Below are positions 17,118 through 25,301 of a stretch of DNA of 64,000 nt, one piece after another. Position 1 is the first letter of the stretch; each line of letters opens with the position of its first letter. The stretch is from Pseudomonas sp. NFACC02 (GTDB taxonomy: Bacteria; Pseudomonadota; Gammaproteobacteria; Pseudomonadales; Pseudomonadaceae), in assembly GCF_900110765.1 (NCBI RefSeq), contig NZ_FOEO01000009.1:1-64000 (forward strand), in the 5' to 3' direction. Both the position numbers and the translations under genes were made by a program. The notes below the pieces were generated by a model. It worked only from the letters and a program-made list of their open reading frames with translations, made no database searches and was not told the DNA's origin.

Positions 17118-18077
17118 TTAGATATCCAGTACGAGTTTTTTAGATTTGGCTCGTGAACAGCACACTAGAATTTGATCGTTGCCGGCCTTCTCATCGTCCG
17201 TCAGGTACACGTCACGATGATCCGGCTCACCTTCGAGCACATCGCACAGGCAGGTGCCGCACACACCCTGTTCGCAGGAAATCTCGATCTTGATTCCGAC
17301 CTGTGCCAGCGCGGCGAGAATGCTCTGCCCTTCTGCCACTTCAACGGTCTTGCCACTGCGTGCGGCAACCACTTCGAAGCTGCCACCCGAGCTGTCCACT
17401 TCCGCCTGGAAATATTCCTTGTGGATGTGCGCCTCGCTGTAGCCCTGGTCGCGGGCGCCCTGAATGACCCAATCCATGAAACCCGCGGGACCGCAGGTAT
17501 ACATGTGTACACCGGCCATGCCCTTGCCCAGCACCTTGGGCAGGTCGAGCTTCTGTTCGGTCCCCTCATCATCGAAGTGAGTGAACACGTGCGCGGCGAA
17601 CGGTGCGCTTGCCAGCTCCGCCAGAAACGCACTGCGACCGCGCTCACGTCCGCAGTAGTGCAGTTCGAAAGTCTGGCCGGCCGCGTGCAACGCATAGGCC
17701 ATGGCGATCATCGGCGTGACACCGATGCCGCCACCCAGCAACACGGAACGCGTCGCCCCGGCGGCCAGTGGAAACAGGTTGCGCGGCACGCTGATCTGCA
17801 ACTCGCGGCCTTCGAGCAGGGTTTCATGCACGCCCACCGAACCTCCCCGCGAGGCCGGGTCCCTGAGGACACCCAGGCGATACAGGCTCGGGTCGGCAGG
17901 ATCGCTGCACAGTGAGTACTGGCGCACCAACCCCGGAGCGATATGAATATCGACGTGCGCACCGGCATCGAACATCGGCAGGGGCGCGCCGTCACGACGG
18001 CTCAGGTCCAGGACGACAACGCCGTCCCCTTGCAGTTGGCGCTTGCGCACAACTACATCCAGCAGTTCTTCAGTCAT
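17118..18077 (-). CDS. iacF: Rieske-oxygenase reductase IacF
   Basis: 319 residues. Flavin domain with RQYSLC (52-57), NAD(P)-binding domain with GGGIGVTPM (115-123) and a C-terminal [2Fe-2S] domain with cysteines 268, 273, 276 and 306. It delivers electrons from NADH to the IacC/IacD oxygenase. Located between iacE (50-base gap) and iacG (11-base gap). The copy at 12076-13032 has the same domain order. Confidence 0.92.
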   Translation of the reverse strand: MTEELLDVVVRKRQLQGDGVVVLDLSRRDGAPLPMFDAGAHVDIHIAPGLVRQYSLCSDPADPSLYRLGVLRDPASRGGSVGVHETLLEGRELQISVPRNLFPLAAGATRSVLLGGGIGVTPMIAMAYALHAAGQTFELHYCGRERGRSAFLAELASAPFAAHVFTHFDDEGTEQKLDLPKVLGKGMAGVHMYTCGPAGFMDWVIQGARDQGYSEAHIHKEYFQAEVDSSGGSFEVVAARSGKTVEVAEGQSILAALAQVGIKIEISCEQGVCGTCLCDVLEGEPDHRDVYLTDDEKAGNDQILVCCSRAKSKKLVLDI

Positions 18078-18127
18078 GGTCGTTATTCCATGGAATTTGC
18101 AAAGGCCGCCGTAACAGCCGCTATCCG

Positions 18128-18868
18128 TCAGCGCATCAACAGGCCGCCATTCACGTCCCAGGTCGCCCCAGTGGTGAAATAAGCTTCGGGCCGTGCCAAT
18201 TGCACAATCAGGTCACCCAGAAAATCCGCATCGCCCAGACGATGCACCGGGATATTGGCCAACAGGCCTGGCAGGCGTTCGGCCGGAATCGCCGCTCGCA
18301 CGGCCGCCGACTCGATAGGGCCTGGCGCAATGGCGTTAACCGTCACCCCGCGTGCGGCAAATTCCTTGGCGAATATCTTGGTCAGCGTCACGATGCCGCC
18401 CTTGCTCGCCGCGTAATGTGCGCCGGTCGCGGTGCCGCCGTTCTGCCCCGCCAGGGACGCCATGTTGATGATGCGCCCGTATCCCGCTTCAGCCATGTAC
18501 GCGCCCAGCACCTGACAGCCGAGAAACACGCTACGCAGGTTCAGGCCCACCACGGCGTCGAACTCCTCGGGACTGATCTCCATCAGCGGCGTGGTCCTGG
18601 TCACGGCCGCGTTATTGACCACCACGTGCAGCGCGCCGAAACGCGCCAGCACCTGTTCCAGCCCCGCTTCGAAATCGGCCTTGCTGCCGACGTCCAGTTG
18701 CAGCGCAAGCGTTTGCTCCCCGGACGGGTCCAACTGTCTGGCGCAGGCTTTTGCGGCTTCAAGGTTGACGTCGGTGACGACCACCACGTACCCGGCCCGC
18801 AGCAGGCTGGCGCAGAAATGCTGCCCAAGGCCCTGCCCCGCGCCCGTTACCAATGCGATCTGGCTCAT
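18128..18868 (-). CDS. iacE: Short-chain dehydrogenase/reductase IacE
   Basis: 246 residues, classical SDR. TGAGQGLG (residues 8-15) binds NAD(P); NMASLAG and YAASKGG supply the catalytic Ser, Tyr and Lys. In studied iac systems IacE acts with IacA on the early oxidised indole-acetate intermediates, leading to the dioxindole form. It lies between iacD (11-base gap) and iacF. Only one copy is present, unlike C, D, F, H and I. Confidence 0.9.
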   Translation of the reverse strand: MSQIALVTGAGQGLGQHFCASLLRAGYVVVVTDVNLEAAKACARQLDPSGEQTLALQLDVGSKADFEAGLEQVLARFGALHVVVNNAAVTRTTPLMEISPEEFDAVVGLNLRSVFLGCQVLGAYMAEAGYGRIINMASLAGQNGGTATGAHYAASKGGIVTLTKIFAKEFAARGVTVNAIAPGPIESAAVRAAIPAERLPGLLANIPVHRLGDADFLGDLIVQLARPEAYFTTGATWDVNGGLLMR

Positions 18869-18879
18869 GTCAGCGCGCC

Positions 18880-19356
18880 TTAAAGGATGTAGCCGATACC
18901 GGCAAGGGCATCGTCACTGTTGATCAGGCTGACCACTTTGCGCTGGATCTTGAAGCTCCCCTCGCTGCGGATCAGTTGGTAGGTAAGGTCGGCGCTGTAG
19001 AACTTCAGGCTTTCCTTGCGGAACTCACGGATGTTCTGCGCGCAGCGCACCGTCACCTGCACGCCGTCATCGGCCAACACGCGGAACCGCGACTGCGTAC
19101 GCACCGTGCGCGGTTGCGGGCTGGTGGAGATCGATTCGCCGCCGGTCAGGCGCTGCACCCGCAGTTCACGCATATGATGGTCGTCGTAGGCGTAGTTCAG
19201 GGTGTTCTCGAAATCGGTTTCCTCGGGGTTGATGGGAATGATGTAGGTGCCCTTCCCGGTCCACATCTTCAACCAGCCGTCGTACTCTCCGTGGTCGAGC
19301 ATGTCGCCTTCCTGCCAGATGAAAGCGGTCACTTCTTGCAGTAATTGCAGGTTCAT
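18880..19356 (-). CDS. iacD: Rieske oxygenase beta subunit IacD
   Basis: 158 residues, NTF2-like small subunit that packs with IacC. It shares long blocks with the copy at 13053-13529 (for example FRVLxxxG, EFRKESLK.YSAD, TLAGIGYIL-type end). 15 bases follow iacC, 11 precede iacE. No catalytic residues are expected in this subunit. Confidence 0.93.
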   Translation of the reverse strand: MNLQLLQEVTAFIWQEGDMLDHGEYDGWLKMWTGKGTYIIPINPEETDFENTLNYAYDDHHMRELRVQRLTGGESISTSPQPRTVRTQSRFRVLADDGVQVTVRCAQNIREFRKESLKFYSADLTYQLIRSEGSFKIQRKVVSLINSDDALAGIGYIL

Positions 19357-19371
19357 AAGGTTCTCCAGGGA

Positions 19372-20646
19372 TCAGGCCGACATCATCTTTTTCCACTGCT
19401 GGTAGGCGGCGCGCATACCGGTTTCGGCACTCACGTCGGATACCAGCCCGTCTGCACTGGCTTGCTCACCGGGCAAGCCGCGGTTGAGCATGATCCACAG
19501 ATCCTCACCGGCGCTGGCGCCCTTCTGTACCCGTTCCCAGGCTTCGGAATCGTCCGGCGTGCCGAAACCCATCGGCCCCTGGAAGTGTTCATGCAGACGC
19601 AGGCGATAACGGTTGGCCACGGCCGGACCGCCGTCCATGGTGATCACCGAATGGTGGATTTCGGTCTCGGTCACCGAGATCGGTTGCAGCACCCGGAAGA
19701 ACGCCATCGAGCAGGCGACGTTGGGGAACAGGTTGAGATTGAAGCCAGTGCCGCCGACCGCACGCACGATCCGGCGCACCTGCTGCTCTTCGATGCCTTC
19801 GTCACGCAGCTCGGCCGCCAGCCCTTCGAAGCGCTCGGGGATGGGCTTGTCCAGGTCGGCTTCAAGGTCGATCAGGTCGGGAATCATCACCATCACGCTG
19901 TGGCCGTTGCCCAAGTCCTCGACGTAACCGGGCCCCTTGACGAAGTCGAACAGCTCAAGGGTCTGCTCATCCACCGATGACAGAAAGCTCTTGTGTACCA
20001 GCGGGAAGTGGTAGGCGTCGGTGGTGTTTTCCAGCTGGATCTTCCAGTTGCCGGGGAAGCGGAAACGGTGCTCGCCCGGCACCTTGATGCCATAACCGGC
20101 GCCCTGCTTCATGAACAGGTCCATCCATTTCTTCGCCGGGCCGAGGTAATCCTCCAGCGGTTCGATGTCGTCCTTGAAGGTGGCGAAAATCATGCCGGCA
20201 TAGCTTTCGGTGCGCAGGCTGACCAGCGGCAGCTCGGCCTTGTCGATGCAGTCGCCGTAGCTTTCCGGGTGCGGAATGCCGCGCAGCGAGCCATCGAGCG
20301 CATAGCCCCAGCCGTGATAGGGGCAGACGAAGCTGTTGGTCTTGCCTTTCTTGTGTTCGCACACGGTGGCGCCACGGTGGCGACAGCGGTTGAGCAGCAC
20401 ATGCACGTCTTTCTTGCGGTCACGCACCACGATCACCGGCTGCTTGCCGATATAGGTGGTCTTGTAGCTGCCGTTGTCGGGGATCTCGCTTGCGTGGGCG
20501 ACCCAGATCCAGGTGCTGTAGAAAATCTTTTCCAGCTCGGCGTCGAACAATTGCGGGTCGGTGTACATCGAGGTGTGGACGCGGTCGGCCTGCACCAGGT
20601 CGGCGGGGTCGACGTCAAGGTTTACAGCGGGAATCAGCTTGCTCAT
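19372..20646 (-). CDS. iacC: Rieske oxygenase alpha subunit IacC
   Basis: 424 residues with C88, H90, C108, H111 as Rieske ligands and D210/H213/H218 plus D365 or D366 at the mononuclear iron site. The protein belongs to the group of Rieske alpha subunits found in iac clusters. With IacD and IacF it is thought to convert the 2-oxo-3-hydroxy intermediate to catechol. It is embedded in the full iacABCDEFG run, so this is taken as the main copy. Third-base differences from copy 2 are frequent, so the duplication is not recent. Confidence 0.94.
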   Translation of the reverse strand: MSKLIPAVNLDVDPADLVQADRVHTSMYTDPQLFDAELEKIFYSTWIWVAHASEIPDNGSYKTTYIGKQPVIVVRDRKKDVHVLLNRCRHRGATVCEHKKGKTNSFVCPYHGWGYALDGSLRGIPHPESYGDCIDKAELPLVSLRTESYAGMIFATFKDDIEPLEDYLGPAKKWMDLFMKQGAGYGIKVPGEHRFRFPGNWKIQLENTTDAYHFPLVHKSFLSSVDEQTLELFDFVKGPGYVEDLGNGHSVMVMIPDLIDLEADLDKPIPERFEGLAAELRDEGIEEQQVRRIVRAVGGTGFNLNLFPNVACSMAFFRVLQPISVTETEIHHSVITMDGGPAVANRYRLRLHEHFQGPMGFGTPDDSEAWERVQKGASAGEDLWIMLNRGLPGEQASADGLVSDVSAETGMRAAYQQWKKMMSA

Positions 20647-20665
20647 GGAAGTGTCCTCGTCGGCA

Positions 20666-21028
20666 TCAAGTACGCTGAATAATCAGTTCGCGCCCAACCC
20701 GGGCTTCAACCTTGGTGTAGCGCCACAGCTTGTACGGGCCATCGCCCACCTGCGTTGTGCGAAACAGGTTGCAGGCGGCATGCACCGTCTCGACATCCGG
20801 CACATCGGCCAGCAGGTAGGTGGTCCAGGGGAAGCCATCGGACGGCCCGACCATGCTCTGGTCGTCATCCATATTGCCCAGCACCTTGACCCCGGCCAGG
20901 TCGTGGATGCCGTTCCACATTGCGCTGAACGCTGCCCACACCTGCAATTGTTCGTCGCGCGGGGCATCGAAAAAATTCTGGTTGATGCCCATGCAAAACA
21001 GCACGCGCAAGATCTTCTTATCGCTCAT
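20666..21028 (-). CDS. iacB: IacB, small conserved protein of the iac operon
   Basis: 120 residues from the ATG at 21028; the longer open frame upstream overlaps iacA and is spurious. The sequence has a ferredoxin-like feel, with LRVLFCMGINQNFF at the start, WxxxWNGIHDLAGVKVLG, and YLLADVPDVETVHAACNLFR. This resembles small dimeric alpha/beta-barrel (EthD/muconolactone-isomerase-like) proteins, but no motif proves it. It sits between iacA and iacC as in known iac clusters. Function undefined. Confidence 0.8.
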   Translation of the reverse strand: MSDKKILRVLFCMGINQNFFDAPRDEQLQVWAAFSAMWNGIHDLAGVKVLGNMDDDQSMVGPSDGFPWTTYLLADVPDVETVHAACNLFRTTQVGDGPYKLWRYTKVEARVGRELIIQRT

Positions 21029-21045
21029 TCGGGTTTTCTCGACGG

Positions 21046-22218
21046 TTAGAGGTAGCCAGGCAAAGGCTGTTTGCCGAAGAACATGGCTCCGGCATTTTGA
21101 TAGGTGATGTCGCCCATGAAAGCGTGCTGGGTCACCACCTGGGCGTCGTTGACGCAACGGGCCAGCGGGCTGTCGTTGTACACGCCGCTCATGCCCGAGA
21201 GCATCTGCGCGGTGCGCGCCACATCGGCAGCGACGCGGGTGGCATGGGTCGACGACAGGCGCAGCAGGTTGGTGGCGTCCACTGGCACCGCATCGCCGGC
21301 CAGTACGTAGTTCCAGGCGCGGTCGATGGATTCGTAGAAAAACGCCCGCGCGGCGCGCAGCTCCGCTTCCGCCCGGGCAATGTCGACCTGGGCCAGTGGC
21401 CGGTCGGCAATCGCCGGGGCGCCGGTAACCGAGACGCGCCCGCTGGCCATGTCCGACAGGACATCCAGTGCCGCGCGGGCGACCCCAAGGCCTACGACCG
21501 AAAGCACTTGGGTGGCGAATGACAGCGACGGGTAACGAAAGAACGGCTCGTCCAGGTTCGGCAGGCCGCCGCGCACGAAGGTCCACTCCTCGCCCACGCG
21601 CACGTTTTCCACCACCAGGTCATGGCTGCCGGTGCCGAGCAGGCCGACGGTGTCCCAGGTTTCGTCGACGCGTATCTCACTGCGCGGCATCACCGCAATG
21701 CGTGGCAGGCCGAAGGTGTCGCCACTCTTCGGGGCGATGCCGACGCCGACGATATCGGCGCCCAGGGAGCCGCTGGAGTATTTCCAACGACCATTGACCA
21801 CAAAGCCGCCTTCGACCACTTGCGCCGGTTGCGGCGGAAAGATGCCACCGGCGAATACCCGGTCAGGGCCATCGGCATACACCTTGGCGATGCTGTCCAG
21901 CGGCAGCGCAGCAAGGTACACCGGGCTCATGCCGAAGCTGGCAACCCAGCCGGCGGAGCCATCGGCCTGGGCAATACGCTCAATCAATTGGCAGAACTCG
22001 GCTGGCGAGCACTCCAGGCCACCGAAGCGCCTGGGCACCAGCGCCCGGTAAACGCCGTGCTGTTTGAAGGACTCGATCACATCCGGCGAGATGTGGCGCT
22101 GGCGGTCGAATTCACCGGCCCTGGCACGCTCACGCACATCGACAAGCAAGGCGTCGAAGGCCGGGCCGCTGGCCAGCGAGCTCACGGTATCAACCGCTGG
22201 TTTTTTTAGCGAATGCAT
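21046..22218 (-). CDS. iacA: IacA, acyl-CoA-dehydrogenase-fold flavin monooxygenase acting on IAA
   Basis: 390 residues. It has the acyl-CoA dehydrogenase fold used by group D flavin monooxygenases: an N-terminal helical part (RRFGGLECSPAEFCQLIERIA), a central beta domain (VVNGRWKYSSGS, VGLLGTGSHDLVV) and a C-terminal helical domain ending GKQPLPGYL. IacA carries out the first attack on IAA, giving a 2-hydroxylated product, and needs reduced flavin from IacG. It heads the seven-gene operon. The 627-base upstream region contains the putative IacR box. Confidence 0.92.
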   Translation of the reverse strand: MHSLKKPAVDTVSSLASGPAFDALLVDVRERARAGEFDRQRHISPDVIESFKQHGVYRALVPRRFGGLECSPAEFCQLIERIAQADGSAGWVASFGMSPVYLAALPLDSIAKVYADGPDRVFAGGIFPPQPAQVVEGGFVVNGRWKYSSGSLGADIVGVGIAPKSGDTFGLPRIAVMPRSEIRVDETWDTVGLLGTGSHDLVVENVRVGEEWTFVRGGLPNLDEPFFRYPSLSFATQVLSVVGLGVARAALDVLSDMASGRVSVTGAPAIADRPLAQVDIARAEAELRAARAFFYESIDRAWNYVLAGDAVPVDATNLLRLSSTHATRVAADVARTAQMLSGMSGVYNDSPLARCVNDAQVVTQHAFMGDITYQNAGAMFFGKQPLPGYL

Positions 22219-22845
22219 ACATTTACTCCGTTGTCAGGAACGGTATGGGGCAGAGCGGGAAAGTCGTGCCGAGCCGGGACGGAACGGGAGACGGAACGAG
22301 GGCGATGGATCGGCATGGGGTTACCTTTGTTTTTGTGGGTGCCGTTGAGGGAAATTTGAGCGTCAATACGTGAATTGTCAATTGATTTATCACGATTAAA
22401 AACAACACTAATCACGTAATTTAGCAGGGTAAAACTCAGGAAAAACAACGACAACACCTTGTATTTACTGGAATAAATACATTAATCGAGGGAAGCTTCC
22501 CTCAGGATTTATTAAAAAATATTCGTCCGATTATCGAACAATAAAAATAGTTTTTATCAGCGAGGTTTCAGCGCAAAGGCGAAAACGGCGCCGGCGGGTA
22601 AACCGTGGAATGCATCTGTTTGCGCTGCGGCGCCGAATCTTCAGGTGGTCAGGTGCGGTCGACCACGGGGCGGGGATGTGCTTCGAGGCGCTACTCCATC
22701 GAGCGGCAGGGGCAGACAGGCGGATAACGCGGAATCGGCCCGCTGGTGGCACAGAAGGCGGCGGTCTCCAGGAGCTACGCGCACGGCGCGACCGCCCTTG
22801 TCGGGCAGTCGCTAAAGCATGCAAAACGGGTGGGGGGAGTGAGTG
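22219..22845 (-). promoter_or_regulatory. iacA upstream region with putative IacR box and palindromes
   Basis: Non-coding. TACGTGAATTGTCAA at 22367-22381 is identical to a box at 24571-24585 in front of iacH/iacR; its minus strand reads TTGACA, a good -35 for iacA, about 140 bases before the start. TCACGTA at 22412-22418 mirrors part of the box. Further up lie GTATTTA/TAAATAC (22461-22480) and the perfect palindrome GAGGGAAGCTTCCCTC (22488-22503). The stretch 22504-22845 shows no gene. Confidence 0.6.
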
Positions 22846-23367
22846 CTATTGCCGAGGCACCGGTAACTCGGCGTCGCTGTTCCAGGCCTGTACCGGGCGG
22901 CTGAAGAGGTTTTCGGTCTGAAAATGCGCCATGCGCCACTGCCCGTCTTCCTCGGCAAAGCGCACGCTCAGGCGCGCGGCGTTGAGGTGGGAGGCGCCGC
23001 TGGCGAAGGTGGACGTCTGCAACATCACCCAACTGCCGAGCACGGCATCGTCCTGCACCTCGATCAGCTCACTGGTGAGGAAGTGTACGTTGAGGGCAAA
23101 GTGCGCCGGGGTTTTCATGTATCCGGCGAACATGGCGGCAATCGCTTCGCGGCCACGATAACCACCGAAGCTCTGGGCGTACTTCGCGCCTTTGCCTTCC
23201 CACACCGCATCAAGGGTGAACAGACCGGCCAGTTCGTGGAGTGGCGTGTGTTCATCGAGCGCATCACACAGCACCATGTAGCGGTTCATGCAGGCACGGG
23301 CGCTGGCTTCGATTTCAAAACGGCGCAGGCGTTGCTCCAGGTCTGCTCGCGGAAGGGTTGTGTTCAT
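22846..23367 (-). CDS. iacI: IacI, NTF2/SnoaL-like protein
   Basis: 173 residues from the ATG at 23367, one base after the iacH stop; the in-frame extension upstream lies inside iacH and is not real. N-terminal helix RRFEIEASARACMNRYMVLCDALDE, then a SnoaL-like pattern (YRGREAIAAMFAGYM, FALNVHFLTSE). Transcribed with iacH towards iacA. Function of IacI is not established; the fold often hosts small hydrolases or isomerases. Confidence 0.8.
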   Translation of the reverse strand: MNTTLPRADLEQRLRRFEIEASARACMNRYMVLCDALDEHTPLHELAGLFTLDAVWEGKGAKYAQSFGGYRGREAIAAMFAGYMKTPAHFALNVHFLTSELIEVQDDAVLGSWVMLQTSTFASGASHLNAARLSVRFAEEDGQWRMAHFQTENLFSRPVQAWNSDAELPVPRQ

Positions 23368-23368
23368 T

Positions 23369-24493
23369 TCAGGCCTCTCCTCCGGCATACAGACGTTCGA
23401 GCACGCGGCCGGCAATGGCCAGCACTTGCTCATCGGCACCCTTGGCCCCCACCAGTTGCAGGCCGACCGGAAGTCCTTCGGCGCTGGCCAGCGGAATGCT
23501 CAGCGCCGGATGCCCCGACAGGTTGAAGGGGCGCACGAAGGCAGTCATTCCGAGCACGGCCTGGGTGTCAGTTGCCTCGGCCAGGGTCAAGGGGAAGTGC
23601 GGCATGGTCGGCAGTACCAGCACATCGACGTGCTGCAAGGCGGCGTCGACTTCGGCGGTGAACTGTCTGCGCACCCGCTCGGCTTCGGCCAGCGCGGCCG
23701 CCGTGGTATTACCGGCGGCGGACAGGCGCGCAGCGATGTCGGCGCCCACCTTGCCGGTTTCCAGCAAGTGGCCGCAGGCATCGAAGGTTTCGCGGTTGAT
23801 GACCACCATGCCGGCGTCATACGCCGCTTCAAGGCTGGGCAGCGTAAGGGGCTCGCTGGGCAACCGGCTGCCGGCGATGGCCGCGTCGATCACACGCTGT
23901 ACCGCTGCGCTCGCCTGCACCATGACGATGCCCAGGCGTGGCGAATCCGGCGCCGACACCGGTTTGAAGGTGGCGTCGATCGCCTGCATGGCCGTGACCA
24001 GCATCGGCAGGCTCGCGGCAAACGGGCCGACGCAATCGAGGCTGCTGTGCGCCGGCATGACGCCACGGCGGCTGACTCGCCCGAAGGTCGGCTTGAAGCC
24101 GAACACCCCACAGCAACACGCCGGGATGCGCACAGAGCCGCCGGTGTCGGTGCCCAGGGAAAAATCCGCCAGCCCGGCCGCCACGGCCGCTGCCGAACCG
24201 CTGGAGGAACCGCCCGGAATACGCCCGGGGAAACGCGGGTTGGGCGCGGTGCCGGTCCAGCGATTGATGCCCGTGGTGCCGAACGCCAGTTCGTGCAGGC
24301 TGGTCTTCGCCACCAGGCGGCAGCCTCTGTCCAGCAGGGCCTGTACCACATCGGCGTGGGCCGTGGCCGGCGCGGCATCGGCCAGGGCCTGACTGGAAGC
24401 ACGGGTCGGCAGGCCAGCGACATCGATGGTGTCCTTGACCATCACGGTCGGCCCATCGCCGCCAAGGGAAAGCTGTTCAATCACCAGGGTCAT
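23369..24493 (-). CDS. iacH: IacH, amidase-signature protein
   Basis: 374 residues. K20 (VMVKDT), S96 (IPGGSSSGS) and S120 (GTDTGGSVRIPA) give a complete amidase triad at the same positions as in copy 2. Length is short for the family (often 450-500), as in other iac clusters. First gene after the iacR intergenic region; iacI follows at once. Substrate unproven; a role in hydrolysing an amide intermediate of IAA breakdown is plausible. Confidence 0.87.
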   Translation of the reverse strand: MTLVIEQLSLGGDGPTVMVKDTIDVAGLPTRASSQALADAAPATAHADVVQALLDRGCRLVAKTSLHELAFGTTGINRWTGTAPNPRFPGRIPGGSSSGSAAAVAAGLADFSLGTDTGGSVRIPACCCGVFGFKPTFGRVSRRGVMPAHSSLDCVGPFAASLPMLVTAMQAIDATFKPVSAPDSPRLGIVMVQASAAVQRVIDAAIAGSRLPSEPLTLPSLEAAYDAGMVVINRETFDACGHLLETGKVGADIAARLSAAGNTTAAALAEAERVRRQFTAEVDAALQHVDVLVLPTMPHFPLTLAEATDTQAVLGMTAFVRPFNLSGHPALSIPLASAEGLPVGLQLVGAKGADEQVLAIAGRVLERLYAGGEA

Positions 24494-24686
24494 GTCACGT
24501 CTCCTTCAGTGCGAATGCGGAATCGGGACGCCCGATGCGCCCTTGTCTTTTTTTCACACTCACCGAATATTACGTGAATTGTCAACTATATTTCAGCGCA
24601 CAACCCTGCCTGTGACGCGGTCAAAAACCGTGCCGAATTCACGAGAAAAGTCTATGATTGCTCGCCTCCTTCGACACGAGCACACC
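24494..24686. promoter_or_regulatory. iacH/iacR divergent promoter with putative IacR box
   Basis: 193 bases between divergent iacH and iacR. TACGTGAATTGTCAA at 24571-24585 is a 15-base identity with the iacA upstream box. TATATT at 24587-24592 could be a -10 for iacR. One shared operator for the regulator and two iac transcripts is the simplest reading. Confidence 0.6.
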
Positions 24687-25163
24687 ATGAGCGCACCCAA
24701 AAAACACGCAGGCCGCTACGACCCCGGCAGCGAAGACTTTCACAAAGAGGATTTTCCGTTTTACTGGTTGGCCATGGTGCATGGTCGCTACAGCCAGTAC
24801 ATGGAAAAGGCGCTGAAGAAAATCGGCCTGGATATCCCGCGCTGGCGGGTGCTGTTCATTCTCAAGGAGAACGGCCAATCGAGCATTTCCGAAATTTCCA
24901 CCCACGCCATCGCCAAGCTCTCGACCATCACCAAGACGGTGTATCGCATGAAGGAAGACGGTCTGGTGGACACCGCGCCCTGCGAGGACGACGGCCGCGT
25001 GACGCAGGTGCGCATCACCGAACAAGGGCGCGAGGCGATCGAACGTATCCAGGTTGCCACGGGCGACGTGTTCAAGCGCAGTTTCACCGGCATGACCGAA
25101 GCGCAGATCCAGCGCCTGAACCGCATGCTCGAAACGGTGTTCGATAACCTCGGCGAACCCTAG
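24687..25163 (+). CDS. iacR: MarR-family repressor IacR
   Basis: 158 residues from the ATG at 24687; an ATG at 24654 would add 11 residues and neither has a strong ribosome site. MarR winged-helix marks: IPRWRVLFILKENGQSSISE, HAIAKLSTITKTVYRMKEDGLV and the DDGRVTQVRITEQG wing (residues ~80-115). In known iac systems a MarR protein represses iac genes until IAA or a product binds. It is divergent from iacH-iacI, typical for self-regulated clusters. Confidence 0.88.
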   Translation: MSAPKKHAGRYDPGSEDFHKEDFPFYWLAMVHGRYSQYMEKALKKIGLDIPRWRVLFILKENGQSSISEISTHAIAKLSTITKTVYRMKEDGLVDTAPCEDDGRVTQVRITEQGREAIERIQVATGDVFKRSFTGMTEAQIQRLNRMLETVFDNLGEP

Positions 25164-25301
25164 GTCAGCGGCGACCCGATCTGTCAGGCATATCCAACTT
25201 CCTGGCAGGCTCGAACAAGCCGCCATGCGTGCGTCGGTTTCTAATGCAAAGGTCTTTCGAGCCCCCCCGGGGCGCGACGAATCCTTCATTGGAGCGCCAC
25301 C

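Noticed and set aside
22531..22824. Minus-strand 97-codon frame upstream of iacA
   Set aside because: Arg/Ser/Pro-rich, no ribosome site, lies in a promoter-proximal AT/GC mixed region.
23288..24577. 429- and 383-codon plus-strand open frames
   Set aside because: Antisense to iacH; amidase motifs are intact on the other strand.
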